Positions 1-13,500 of a stretch of 64,000 nucleotides of DNA are shown here, piece after piece. Both the position numbers and the translations under genes were made by a program. The notes under the pieces are model-generated. The model had not been told where the DNA came from and ran no database searches. It worked only from the letters and a program-made list of their open reading frames with translations. The DNA is from Todiramphus chloris collaris (Eukaryota; Chordata; Aves; Coraciiformes; Alcedinidae): NCBI GenBank assembly GCA_025345505.1, contig JANVCC010000020.1, positions 49,394,401 to 49,458,400 of the forward strand, in the 5' to 3' direction. Each line of letters opens with the position of its first letter. Position 1 is the stretch's first letter.

Positions 1-1914
1 GTCATGTCACTATTTAATTGCTGTCATGTCTTCTATAGACAAAGTTAGAAACTTTTCAATACTTACATAACCCATGATTCCTGTCTAGAGTATTTCAAAG
101 TGTTGATATGAATCTCTTGGAGTCATCTTGGCCTGTTTCTAGCAGAACTGGTTGGCCCTTACCCAGTGCTTAGGTATTGCACCCAAGACATCCCCAGGCT
201 TGTGTGTGGATTTTGTGGTGAAGGCCCAGTAACTGAGGAATTTACTTTCCTCTTCTGTCATCCATGGTGACTTTCACAGCCCAGCTCCTACATCTATGTT
301 TGTTCAGATCTATCTCTAACGGAGCGTGGAGGTGGCAGAATAGATTTAGTACTTAAACTTATGAAGACCTTTCCATGAGCTTCAGTGGATGTTACATTAG
401 AATCAAAGTTTATCATCCTTTTGCTGAAATTCAGCCTACCTATTCAGTTGCCAGTTTATGATTTAGTGATATATCTTCTGTGATTTAAAGAGGATCGGTG
501 CTATAAAGCGGGGCTTGCCAAGCTCAGTTTGCTAGGATTGCCACTGATTAAAATGCCCAATATACTGTGCAGCAATTGGCCCATGTTAAGTCTCTAAACG
601 GTGAAGCAGCTCCCTTCAGTCTTGCAGACACCACCATTCAGATATCAGTGAGTGGCTTAATTTTGACATGTGGCTGCCAGTGATCAGAGCCTGCTGTTGT
701 GTAGGTGCTAACCATAGCCATGGGGTGAATGTCTGGAAGAGACAAGGACTCATGAATGACAAGTGGCTGTGTGCAGGCTCTAACATTAACTCAATGCCTG
801 CATAGAGGCAGCAGGGAACAGTTTCTGTATAGCTTATCTACTCTCTATGGTACGAGTGTCTTGGCTGCCAGTTGCTTAAATGTTATTAGGAAGCAAAGGA
901 TTGAAAAAGCAAGTCTCTCGAGCAAACTGCTGCACTGTTGAGGTGGTTGTCATCTAGCACTTCACTGAGTGTGAACAGAACAAATGAATGAATGGGAATT
1001 CAGCTGATGTTCTCTAGAAGGGCTACGAGGATGTTGACCATATTAGATGTGGAATAAGCACTTCAGTTTCCAAAGTGAATTAGTGTGTTCCAGCTGTGAT
1101 AGGCAATCCCTTAGACACCATCTACAAAGCCTGCAGCTTCTGTGATACTGTACAGTGTTGACCCTTCCTTTTTCTTGTACTTTTCCCAGTTAGTCTGTGA
1201 TGGGAGAGAGCTGAATGTCTGCTGTTCTTTCCGGGAGTACAAATCATTTGAGGAAAGTTGCAAGCTAGCTGCCTAAACTATGAGCAAGAAGAAAAGTGCA
1301 GATATAATTAAGTAAAGGACTGTTTGATTTTTATTTTTTTTAATTCCTGTACAGGACATGTCTTGAGTACTTATATTGCTGTTAGGAAAGTAAACAGAAA
1401 TTTAGTAATGTCATCCTTTCTGAAAACTCTGCTGTGACCCTGTCGCACCAGAAAGAGTGCCTCGGCCACTCGGCTAAAGCTGATGTAAAGATGATTTCTC
1501 TAGAATAGAACTGTTTCTGCCTGTGGGGAGGATGGTTAATAGAATGCATGTTATATTTTGACTGCAAATCACAATAGGTTTCAACTGGAAACAATAAATA
1601 CCAACCTTTGTACTTGTGTTTGTGACAGGAAATAATGTTTAATTCTTAGGTGGAAATATTAAGATGCTAAGAGTTGTGATTGAGTTACTAATTAATTCTT
1701 GAAGTTTAAAGTATCAATAAAAATACATGTTCCTGCCACTTAGGAAAGAATGCATGTCTGTATTGGGTGCTTTTCAGTTTTCTTGTTCTTTTTTTGAGAG
1801 TTAATAAATGTTTATTTCCTAGTACTTAAGGATGACGCTATTGTTAAGTACTAAATATCAAGGTGTAATGTGAGCTGATAACTGTCTGAAGAACCAGGAG
1901 CTCTAGGTGATTCC
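1..1914. other. Intergenic 5' flank, no feature seen
   Basis: Roughly balanced, AT-leaning vertebrate sequence. Open frames are short (at most about 70 codons), lack any recognisable protein motif, and are not flanked by convincing paired splice sites. No RNA gene or clear repeat was recognised. Confidence 0.6.
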
Positions 1915-2135
1915 TGGGCATTCCTTGCCAGCCAGGGCCTATCCCACTGCCCCAAGTAAGGGAGCAGAGCAGACAAGGGGCAGCCCCCAACCCAGGACAT
2001 CAAGCACCTCTGGGAACAGGCCAAGGTCAGCTGGGAAGTTAGTCCATGGATCAGTATCTGCATCAAGAGGATCCATGGCCAGGCATGTGCATGTCTGTGT
2101 GACACAGCTGAGACATAGCTCAGGTGGGGAACAAG
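1915..2135 (+). repeat. GC-rich dispersed repeat, diverged copy 1
   Basis: This G/C-rich block stands out from AT-rich surroundings and shares an ordered set of short blocks with 21,260-21,560 in the same orientation. Examples are AGCAGAGCAGACAAGGGG against AGCAGGGCAGGCTAAGGGG, then CAGCCCCCAACCCAGGACATC against TAGCCCCCAGCCCGGGGCATC, then AGTCCATG and CCATGGCCAGGC-like blocks further on. The colinear order indicates two old copies of one interspersed repeat rather than chance. The family is not one I can name, and the ends are approximate. The short open frames here are not supported as genes. Confidence 0.6.
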
Positions 2136-5100
2136 GGTGAGAGCTTCAGTTTACAAGGGAGGAAGAAAGGACACCTCCACACACACTCCACCCCAGTATT
2201 TTAGTAGACCTTTTGAGGCAACTCCTGGCTTTCTTTACAGAGCTTACTGGCTCACTAGCCTTTAGAAGCTTAGTGAGGAGAGATGTACCTTAGGCCCTGA
2301 CATCAACAGCCTGTGTAAATAAACAGTAAAATAGGAAGAAAAATCCATGGAATTCCACTGTGCTTTGAACTGGCTGCATACTTGCTTCTTGCACATTGTG
2401 TAGAGCACTCATCAATCCTGTAGTACATGCACTAGGTCTGCAGAAGTTTGCTTTCCTCGTATTTATTGTGTACAAATCATTGTTTTAATTGCACTAAGGA
2501 AAACTTAGCATGGTTGAAGAAATCTTTTTAATTGAAATTTCAGTGTCTTGCAGTACAAAATAAACCATCTACTGGAAGGAAAAATATATTGGGGGGAAGG
2601 AGGAAGTTTCACACTGCTTCTGTGGTGTTAATAGGATTCTTCTTTTGTTTAGTTCTTTTGGTGGTTGTTAGAGCCCCTTTCAGATGACATGCACAGCATT
2701 TTAAGAAATGACACATCCCTTGATTGGCAAAATTTAACTGAAATATTGTCACTAGAATGTTCACCACTGCTAAGAGCTCTGAGCTGGTCCCAGTCAAAGG
2801 TGGCAGCTCACATGGCCTGGGCAGCACGTTGGCTTCCAAAATAACAATCCAATTTCCTTCAGGGATTGTCATAACAGGGAAAGTCATAGCGGAACTAATA
2901 AAGGCAGTGATTTATAAGGAATACCAGTATGTATGCTCAGGGCAAGTGGATTAAAAAGGTTTATGCTGTCATATGGGAATTAACATGCTTTATGACTGGC
3001 TGATGATGCAGTTACTGAGTATGTTGAAGAGCAGACTGTAGTGGAATAAGGTACTTGGAGGGTACTGGAGTCTGGATGCATTTTGTCTACACTTCCCACT
3101 ATATTAAGACTATTGTGTGTTTGTAGACTACACAGTTGTTTGACAAGTGCATCCTCAGGCAGTACATCTAAAAGTACACTACTTTATACATAAAACTGTC
3201 CTATGGTTTGTTGGGTATGCCTTTGACGCTTTTCACACTTGCTTAGTCAGAAGCGTATTGCATACAATTCCTTGCACATGATAGAAGAAGCATCTGTTTT
3301 GTGACATGGAGACAGATGAAATGCAAGTAAGCCAGTTTAGTATTAGTATTACTGGAATACCCATCAGCCCTTTTTGTGTATTGGAAGTTCTCTCCGCTGG
3401 GTAATGCACAAACAGAACAAAGACGGTTCTCAGATTCAAAAGCTTCAAAGTCCCAACATGCTGAATTTAAAAATCTACTAATATGAACGTCTGTATGTAA
3501 GGAAGAGTCAGTATTACGTTGAGATGTAATACATTAAGATGTCAGAGTATTATAAAATGTTTAAATAATCTGATCTGCTGCAAACCAGGCATGACTCAAC
3601 TGAAATCCAAGTTATCGCAGCAAGGTTGATCTCCCTAAGATAAATGACTTATTCTATGATAAAAGCTAGTCCAAAGTCCTCTGTTGCAGCCAGAGAGTCT
3701 GCAAAAAGATAATTTTAAGAACCAGCCTTTCCTTAGTAAGCCTTAAGATAGCAGTTCAGTTGGTTTACATGCTATTTATTAAGTATTTTTTAATTAAAAA
3801 TTGGTTTAACTGATTTAGAGCTTGAAACAATTCCCATTAATGCCTTTGAGAATATTTTATTCAACTTTATTAGCAATTAGGTCTAGCCTTTAACCCTTTG
3901 GAAACTGTCAACAAATGCATATTCATGAAAACCAGCTAAATGTTTATTTGGTTAGCTGTCTGGAGACTGCAAATGTTCCAAGGATTAAATACATTTTTTT
4001 TCTTTTTTTTTCTTCCACTGGGCAAAGTTGTCTGCCAAGTTCTTACCAGATGCATGTTAATAAAGCTCGTTTTATGAAGAGTTCTGATACAGGGTTCAGA
4101 GAACTCTGAGTAACTCATAGCTGCTAACAAGGTAAGCATAGATCTTCAATGCCTTCTCTTAGCTCTGGTTTGAACTGAGATGCAAGCTGTAAGCAAACTA
4201 TAGTATTATTTGATAACATTTCCTGCAAATAGTGAGAATCAAGTCCACTCTCTTAGGGAACAAATGGCAGATCTCAGAAGAGCTGTGTAGATAGCATTAC
4301 CTGATGTTTTGGGGAATCCTCAGAGAGGCCCAGGACCAAATAATCATGCAGGATTAATTCTTCATGGCAAGCAGCACTGTCCAGTTCAGGGGGCAACACA
4401 TTGCCAGAAGGTTGGAAAGGTTGAATTCCTGTCTCAGAAGGTGTTCTGTACAGTTGGCATGATTCTAACAGGATGAATGTTCTTTTCTAGCATAGGAGTC
4501 ATGTTGGAGTGATGCTTACATTGCCAAATGCACTGACAGCTCAGGCAAACATTTAAGAACTGCAGAGGACAGCTTGCAAAATGCACCAGTCAAGCTGTGA
4601 TTTGGACAGAGCCTGGGATAGATATGCCTAAATCAATTGCTTCCTGCTCTTATGGTTTAACACCTTCAGTCTAAGCATGTAGCAGTTCTTAATTACAGTA
4701 ACTAACTCAGAGGTGGGGACTAAGGAGCAGAGAAACATAGGAGGCATGCTACTTCAGTTCCAACATCTTTCTGCTAGCGGGACATCAAATGTACAAGCAG
4801 CTTTTTGCTGTTCTCTTATTTACGAGCTCAGATAGTGTGCATGGGGATATGGGAGTGTAAGGTTGGGAGAAGGATTCCTATGGCCTATTCTCCCTTTTCA
4901 GGGACTTGGAATGGCTTGTTCCCTGAAATTCATAAGACTTTGAGTTGCAATGGCAGATGACAACAGACTTCTGTGTCACCTTGTGCTTATTGTTGCAACT
5001 ACTGTAGATGAAAGTCCTAAAGAACTATCACTCACTGAAGCAAGCACAGAGCTGAAGCTGAGTCAGGAAAATCTCCCCCAAAGCTTTTAACAGTGTTAGC

Positions 5101-8100
5101 TGCCCAAGAAGAAAAATTGAAGTTGGCTGAGGAAATATACCTGCTATGTGGCTCCACAAATGTCTAGGGTCTTATTTTAGAAACTAACTCCCTCCCAGAA
5201 GGCAGAGTCCTTATTGTCTGCAACTATAAAAAGAAAAGTTACTGTGCATGATTGAGGCAACAGATTTTCTTGTGTTATACAAGTGAAATAAAATCAGGGC
5301 TTCCAAGACTATGCCTCCTCTCTCCCAGGACTGTGTTTTTTAATTGGTCTTGACAATCCAGGGAGTTTACTGTTAGGGACTGCTTCCTACAAATATTTGT
5401 GTTTCTGTTGCAGGTTCTGTCTGGCGTGTTTTGTCTCCTTTACCTCCCTCCCACTACACTGTCTGTTTTCTTTTAAATACTAATAGCTACTTCCTGCAGA
5501 GTTATGTATCTCCATGTGACCATTCTGGAGACTTTCCTTTTCAACAAATAACAAGATAAAACAATAGCTCTGTCAGAAAGGAAATCCTTTGATAAGACAG
5601 AGCTGGAGGTGTAACTGCTACCAAAAAATTAGGAACCTGACCAGGCTTTCTAGCTCAGTCTGGCTCTTAGGCAATTAATTAATTTAATCCTTTTCTTTTT
5701 ACTTTTTATAAACAAGGGATGATAGTCTTTTATAAGGATCTTGTAATCCATTAACTCCTAGAAGGGTCTCAAGCTGGATTGCTGTAACATTATCTAAGTA
5801 CAGCTTACATAAACAGAGAAGCATTATTACTCTTTAACTATTTTTGCATTTTGTCCAAACTGAATGAATGCCAGTGTATTTTTGTTGCATGTGACTGTCT
5901 CATAGTTCATACTATATCAAAGAAACAACTATTATTACCATACTAACTGAAGAAAGAAAACCGAGAGACAGGAGAATAGAGATACATATTTTACTATCTA
6001 TTAATTCTGCACCATTTTAGAGACAGAAAAATACTTAGTGGATTACTTAGGCTAATATCCTTTCTCTAGGCTGCTCAAGGTCATATATAATGGATGATGT
6101 ACCTTTTTTGTGTACATATGCATTATGCATACTTTTTGGACAAGTTGTAATCAGGTCTAGGAATTATGCCAATTTATTACTGGAAAAATTTATGATATTT
6201 AGCACTTATGTAGCACTTCACTTCTCAAGGAGAATTATGACTAATTAACTCTTGCACATCTACAGAGCACAGTTGTTATCATACATGTGAAATACAGTTA
6301 CAAGATGTGATTTTTTTTTTTCAATGTTAATAGCAAAGCCAGATTTAAACCTCAAATTGCTTATTGTTTGTCTTGTCATTAATTTAACAGGGCTTCCTTT
6401 ATCTCCAATAAATAGTTGCTAAAACAAGGACTGGATTAGTGGAATCCAAGGGTGTTCTGGCTTATTTGAGGGCTTGATTCCCTGGATATTAAAGTCTGAT
6501 GACAGAGGTGAGCAAGTAAATATCACATGGAAGCATCCTGTCATCAGGTCTTACACTGATAACATCCTGCTGTTGCTTAGCAAGGCCTGGGGAGTTGGGG
6601 TTTACTTGTTATTTATAAATTTACCACACTTAGCTAACTTTTGTACTCCTCAAACACCTATGAGACAACACTGCAGGTGACCAAATTTAAAGCTGAAAGC
6701 CACACTGAATATAACAGAAAGAAGGGACTGCAGACTTATAGAAGAAGTTTCTTGGCTAAAAAAATTGTTGTTGTGAGTCATTATTGCCTGGACTTGCCAA
6801 CATCTTCTGACAGTTTTCTATTTGCTAATTACCTATGACTGTAGGAATGCACCTCTTATAAAGCCAGTTGCTCTTCTTTTTCTTGGGGAAAAAAATCATG
6901 GTTCTAATGAACAAACTTGTAGCCCTAAACTACAGAAGTGAGAAAGAACTTTAGATGAAGATCCTAGATCTTTTTTTTTTTTTTTCATGCTTGCCACCAG
7001 CAGACTTGTCTTTTTCAGGGTGTGGGTAGTGTCATTTTTGCAAACCCTGTAAAGTTTTTTTTTACTTGAAAACAACACTTTTAATCAAAATTATCATGTT
7101 GTAGGCTCTGTACTGGCATGGGCATAAAAATCTCTGACTCCTGTTTTTTTTCTCTTTCTCTGACTCCACTGACTGATTGCACTTGCAACTGGTATTCTCA
7201 TTTGCTATTTCAATGTCGCAGGGCGTGTTTTCAGTGTAAGGCAGAAATGAATGAACAAGATTAAGTCTGATACACCAGTATCTTTCTGCCTTCAGGAAGC
7301 AGAAAAGTTTGTTTTCCCTCAGGGACTTAGTTTGGTTTGATTTCTAGTTTAATATAACTCCCTGGCTAGGAGATTTTTATTTGCATGGATCTTCTGATGT
7401 CGTTATTGCTTTAAAAGAGATTATATACATTGTCATTTTCTGTTCCTTTCATCATTTCTACTTATCTGTAAACATTGGTGTTACACTAACATTTGTGCCT
7501 GCTCCTCTAAACTTTACTCCTCTTTTTTCGTTTATGAATTTGTGTGAGAAAACAGCTTTTCAGGAAGTCTCTCTTAGAGTCTGTATTTCACTGAAGTCAA
7601 TGTATCCTTGGAAAATAAGGATGTTCTGATCTTGTCCACCATACCAAGAAACAATAGCAACAGCAACAAAAAAACAAAAACCAACCACAAAAAAAAAACC
7701 CAACAAAACCAACCAACAACAAAACCAGGCAAACAGACAAATTAGGAAAGGCAGAAATAGCAGCCAGAGCAGATAAATTTGCTTTGTTCAGCTTGCCAAT
7801 TTGTTTGCTCTAGCCTGGTACAGTCCTAGTTAAGTTGTAGTTGTCATCCCTGTATAGCAGTTGCTTAACCCTTGCTCAGACCAAGTAAATGGACTGTCCT
7901 GGCCAGACTCCAGCATGGCCTTGCAGGAGTGCAGTTTAGCTCTGTTGTCTTTATGTATGTGCTGCGTTGTGCACCTTAAGAATCCTACAAAGGGATACTT
8001 TATCCCCTCTTAAAGCATAGAGCAGTGTAAGCCAACTGTATTGGGATCTATCTCAACATTTTGTGGAGACAATCTCTTCTTTGCGCTGGGAGGATGTTAG

Positions 8101-10398
8101 ATATTTTGAAGGATGAATGTCTTTTCATAAATGCTGTTTATTCCAATCACTATTGCTGTAGCTATTCACATTAAAGTCCAATTCCTGTTTCCTTATGGAT
8201 GAGATTGTAGAATAAGTTGTCTGCAGAATAAACCCAGTTATAATGAAAGCTAAAAGGATTTCAAAATGTCCTTGGATCTGATGCGCATTTGAGGTTACTC
8301 CAGCCCTAAGTACTGTTTTAAAGTAATAACAATGAGGGAATGAGAGTATAATGTTACTGTGAAAGCATAATTCATCTGGATGTCTTTTGGTTCCCCACAC
8401 TATTAGGTCTGTTAGGGATCTGAAACACTCTGAAGAGGCATTAAAAACTGTTGATGAGAGAAGTTCCCATCAAAGTCCATTAGCATAAATGAGTGGTCAC
8501 AGTAGCTAGGGTTGACATACTTCATATTCTTTTCCTACAAGAGCAAGTCTGAACTTCTGAAGAGCTTTCAGGCTCAATCTTTCTCAAAGATGATCTCACA
8601 TGCCACTTAGCATTCCCATCATTTTTCATGCTCTTTTGTGTGAGGAGGAAGCATTCTGAGAACAAGGAGTACATTCATTTTTGTAGATAAAATAAAGGTG
8701 GGAGGAGGGGCAAGAAGTGAGACATGTCTGCAAGAAAAGACAGTTTCCTGGATTCACAGATTTGCGTACAAAAGGACTCTTGAACCTCAAATTGGTCGCT
8801 AGATGGTCTATAGAAAAGAAAGGAAAGCTCCAGTTCTGCTCTCAGAATCAATAATAGATCATTGGATATTGAAGCATGTTGATGCAGGAGGTATCGTAAC
8901 TTTGTGGTGTAATGAACCTGATATTAAGTATGGTGATACTTAGCCATTCAAAATGGGTTGAGCTACACAGAAAGTTCACTGAGCAAAATCAAAATTTTTA
9001 TTGAAAGATTAAACTATGCAATCATAATTTCCCCTATTCTTGTCTGCAATATGTGACCTCAAATAATTCAGATTTGTTTGTGAATGTTTGTATCTACAAA
9101 AATTAGAAGAATGCAGTGTGCTGGCTCAGCCTACACATGGCAAACAGCCTGGATAACACCACCTGCCAAGGTAGGAGCAGTGGTGTAAACAGGGTATGTG
9201 GTTGGGCTTTACAAAAGGGCTGTGAGTACATGTGTCCAAAACTGCTTATGTGAAAGTGGAAAACAGCCATCAGTTAGAATTACCAAGTGAATTCTGAAAT
9301 AAAGAAGGCATAAGCTTGAAAAGCAGTGTTAAAAAAAAAGCAGAAAAACTTGCCACAGTGGTGGAGAGACCTTGAAGCAGCAACAGCAACTTCCAGAACT
9401 GGGTTTCACAATACCAGAAGTTTTCCTGTGACATCAAGACCTTCCCATCTGGGTCTGGCTGAGCATTCTTTGTGATGGACACCAGGAGTGGTCTGCATCA
9501 AGGTAGGGCACTGTCAGTACAGAGTGCAGCAAGTAGGGGACCCCTCTCAAGGATGTGTGTGCAAGTTGACATGTGTATGAGTACTGTATTGTGGTTTTCT
9601 GTTGCATTATTAATGAAAACACAGCCACTGGAATGTGAAATTCTGGAAAAGTATTCTAGAACCCAGAGAGCTTTAAAGCAAATTTGAGTTGAGTTATAGC
9701 TACTTGCTCCCGTTCTTGAGGTGGGTACGATGCTAAATCAAAGATGTTGAACAGTTTCCTGAACTCCATTTTCAAAGAATAGCTCATTATCCAAATCAGA
9801 GCCAAGTTCTCCATGCAGTCTATGTAGTTCTATTCCTGTCTATGTTTTCTGATGGGCATTTTGGCATTGAGGGTTCATGAAGATACAGATGTCCTAGGGA
9901 ATCCCTAACTGGTATCAGAGGTTGTGTGAAAGTCTTGATTGAATTATGAGCAGAGAGCATGTGTAGATCTGGTCCAGTGCTTGCTTAATCCCACTTAGCT
10001 ACATACATGCAGATCATTATTTTTAGCTATCTTACAGTAATTACAGAAGGTTTTGTGCTTATTTAAACTATGCCATGTGAATAAATTTTACAGGAAAGTT
10101 TTCTGTCTCTTTAATATTGAAATGGAATAGGAAATTGAATTTTGTTTTATTTCTTGTGATAAGTTCAGAAGTATCTACTATAAACAAACATAAAACATTT
10201 TAATTGTGTATTTATACATTTTAACTCTGTTTATACTCTAAACAAACTTCAAATGTTTATTTGTAATCAGGTCTTGAAACTATTTGCGTGAGAAAGGTTA
10301 AATCACTGTTATATTAGAATATATTGCTTATTCATGTCAACATAAGCATGTCAAATAGGGAGTAAAATTAGTATCCTTAATTGCTGATAGTAGCACAG
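2136..10398. other. Intergenic 5' flank, no gene seen
   Basis: About 8 kb of AT-rich sequence with scattered homopolymer runs, such as the T run near 6,971-6,985. No exon with homology I recognise, no RNA gene and no clear transposon copy was seen, apart from the A/C-rich tract listed separately. Confidence 0.55.
7648..7740 (+). repeat. A/C-rich low-complexity tract
   Basis: About 90 bp made almost only of A and C on the + strand, in irregular units such as CAACA, AAAAC, CCAACC and CAACAAAA. It looks like a degenerate CAAAA/CAACA-type simple repeat. It could be the decayed tail of a retroelement, but no element body is recognisable on either side. Confidence 0.75.
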
Positions 10399-10515
10399 GA
10401 ATCATAGAATCATTTGGTTTGGAAGAGAAATTTAAGATCATCAAGCCCAGCACTGACAGGTCACCACTAAACCACATCCCCTGGTTTTTAAATATATCTG
10501 TGATCATGCTTGTGT
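10399..10515 (-). mobile_element. CR1 LINE 3'-end fragment
   Basis: The left edge reads AATCATAGAATCATTTGGTT, the reverse complement of the standard avian CR1 3' terminus (…ATTCTATGATT). It continues with a GATCATCAAGCCCAGCACTG-type segment and then an ACCACATCCCC-type segment, also typical of CR1 3' UTRs. The element is 5'-truncated, as most bird CR1 copies are. The right edge is approximate because similarity fades after about 10,490. It has no coding content. Confidence 0.85.
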
Positions 10516-13500
10516 TTCTTAACCTGGTGGTTGTATTGTTCTGACAAATGGCATTAAACAGAAACAGTATTCTATAGGGTTAGCCACTGACTCATGTCTT
10601 GGTATTCCATCCAAGCACGGATCCTTGAGAGGCATATCCTGCATTTTGTTGTTGTCTTTGACATCTGTTTGAAAAAGTCATATCTGGTACTAAATGCTCC
10701 TCCAAATAAGATTTTTTTTATCACTATACGTATTTTCCTTTTTCTCTGTTCACATACAAAGTTTATAGCTTTAGGATCTCATACGAATTATCCCTTAGAT
10801 AATTATAGATCCTTTAGTGCGTGGTGTTCTTCCAAATGTAATAAATGAGTAAAGTATGGGCTAGAACTTGTCATAATAGTATTGTGGTCCTTCTACTGCC
10901 CTTGTCCAAATAACAGGTGGTGTTTTTATTTATATTATTTAAATGTCAATCATAACTGTATAAACATTGTTTTTAAATTATTACCATAAATGTTAAGTCT
11001 TGTGTTCTGCCTTTTTTAACTATTATGTTTTGTCTCAGAAGTTGTTTTCGTGCAATCACTCGGACTAGTCTATCAGTAAGAATATTATCTTTTCTTGACT
11101 AAAATAAGCTGTTTTTTTTTTTTCTGGATCTCTGGAGTTTATGAATTAGTGTTTCTCTGTTGCTTTGCACTAGTTCATATCACTTGAAGATCTTGGTTTA
11201 CTTTTAAGTGGCAAATTAATTTTAATGGAGGAAGAGTAAAAATATTACTGGGAAAAGACTTGTGGTAAATGCTCATATTCTTATGTCTCACCTTCCTCTC
11301 TATGAAATTTTGAAGGCTGTATGTGCTTTACATATGTCAGTAGGCCTTTACTATACATTTATAGTCAGTTCGTTCAGTATACCATTGAGGTTTTGCTTTT
11401 GTAATTTTTTCATAATCTTGGCAGTTGTGGAAGCTGCTGTTCTGAAGATGGTCCTTTTGCACAAGTTCTGGTCCTATAAACACCGATTTTGCACTTTTCC
11501 TATGCTTCTCAAAATAATAAATTTTTTAGGAGTTTGTCATGTGATGCCACAAAACTTGTAATACAGCCTGATGAAACAGTTGGGAAACTTCTCCTGTTAA
11601 TGGAAACAAGCTCTGGTTATCCATATTTATTTCTCCTGTGTAAAATACTTGCCTACTGTCAACATCTGTTGACAGGAAAGCTACCTACAGCACATATACA
11701 ATAGCTTCTGATTTTATTGTCATTAAGTAATTGTTCAGCTGAGACTGATTTATGAAAATTATCAAAGTTAAACCTGGAGTAAAGCAATCGAGTATTGTAA
11801 GTGCAACCTGAAAGTAATTTATGCTGGAATTAAACTACAAAAACTTTGATCATTGGAGTATAAGTTTGATTTCAATCCAAGTGCAAGTGCTAGGAGCCTT
11901 ATTTCTGACATATAGCAGTAATAATTCCTTTCATAAGTGTAATGTAATGCGTAAAGATCTTTCTCTTTTACTCTGATATATTGTACTCCAACAGTTATAT
12001 TTGTAATACAGTATTTCTTGAATATTCATATGTAACTCCTCAAAGTTTTCTTAAAATTGATACTAAAAGGCTAGAATGATTTGAGATGTGGCAATTACTG
12101 ACTGCAAGAAAATTGTTCTCTACTGAACACTTTAAACAAGCAAATCACTGCCAAAATACTGCTGTTAGAGTGTTAAATAGTGAGTGTAAATCACAAAGCT
12201 ATTATGGTGTTTTATGTAAAACAGCTCACTAACGGATCACAAACTGTGGCAGTTCAGTTTAAAACAAGGAGACCCCTGAATTTAGGCAAATACTAGGGTG
12301 TTTTATTGCCTGAGGAATTGAAGATCACAGTGTTCCTTCATCACTGGGTTATTTAATACTTCACTATAAGCCTGTGAATCGTCTTCGTTGGGCAATTACT
12401 CCCATGCTTCAGAGTGTGTGTTTGACTATATTGCTAAATCAGGCACATCTGTAAGACCTGCTTCTTCAGGTTTTGATGTAGCGGTGTTAGCTGGATGCAT
12501 TTCAACAGCGCACCAAAGGTGTTTTTTTACAGTCAGCCATGATGGTTTAGAGGCAGCGCAAGATTAGCTTGTAAGAGAGTAAGGGCTTCAAAATGCAATC
12601 CTCCTTTTATCTGTGAGTATCTAAACCAGTTTCTATGTACATGTGTTGGTCATACAGGTTGCCACAGAAAACCTGCTTATTGATATGGGGACAGGCAAAT
12701 GGAGGTGTAGAGATACTGCACAATCTCCTTTAGAGGTTCTGGCAGCACTCAATATGCATTCCGCTTGGTTGTCTCTTTTTGTTTCACGTGGGCTATAACT
12801 GCCAGAGTGGTTGGCTTTTAAATTACAAATGGATAAATGGAGGGGAAATATGAGTATAATTTGCAGACGCCTCACTAATTTATCCACAAAGTTGCTTACC
12901 TGAAATATGGAACAAATATTGGACTCAAATGTGTGATACAGGCAAAGCAAGCAGAACTAATTAAGAATGAAAGGTAATGACGTGAGATAATCACCAACGC
13001 AATGTAGCCATTTCTTAATGTATACAGGGAAAATAACTTCTGCACCATGGCACAGAAAAAGCACCCCTGTTTGCCACCCATTTCTGAAAGTCTAACTTCA
13101 GGAAAGGCAGAGAAGTTTCATGCCAAAGGGTCTTTATTGCAGACAATTAAGCACCCAAGTCCAGGAAGTTAGAATGAAACTATTTCAAAAAATGTTAAGT
13201 GCAGCAACACTATTAGTTGCACAACATCTTCAGTAGATACAGTTCACCTTGATAATGTCATTATTTTTCACGCACATCTGTTCTTGCATCATTTATTAAG
13301 GGATACACATAAATATCCCTTTTAATATTTAACAGTATTTTCATATACTGAAATCTGTCAGTGATATTATATATTACACATAAAACAACCTTTCCTTTTT
13401 AATCTTCTACCTATAAAGATGTGTTGTACATGTTTCTGTCTCAAAAATTTATAATGGAGACAAAAGGTTTCTTTCTGAGTAGCTGGAGATATAACATATC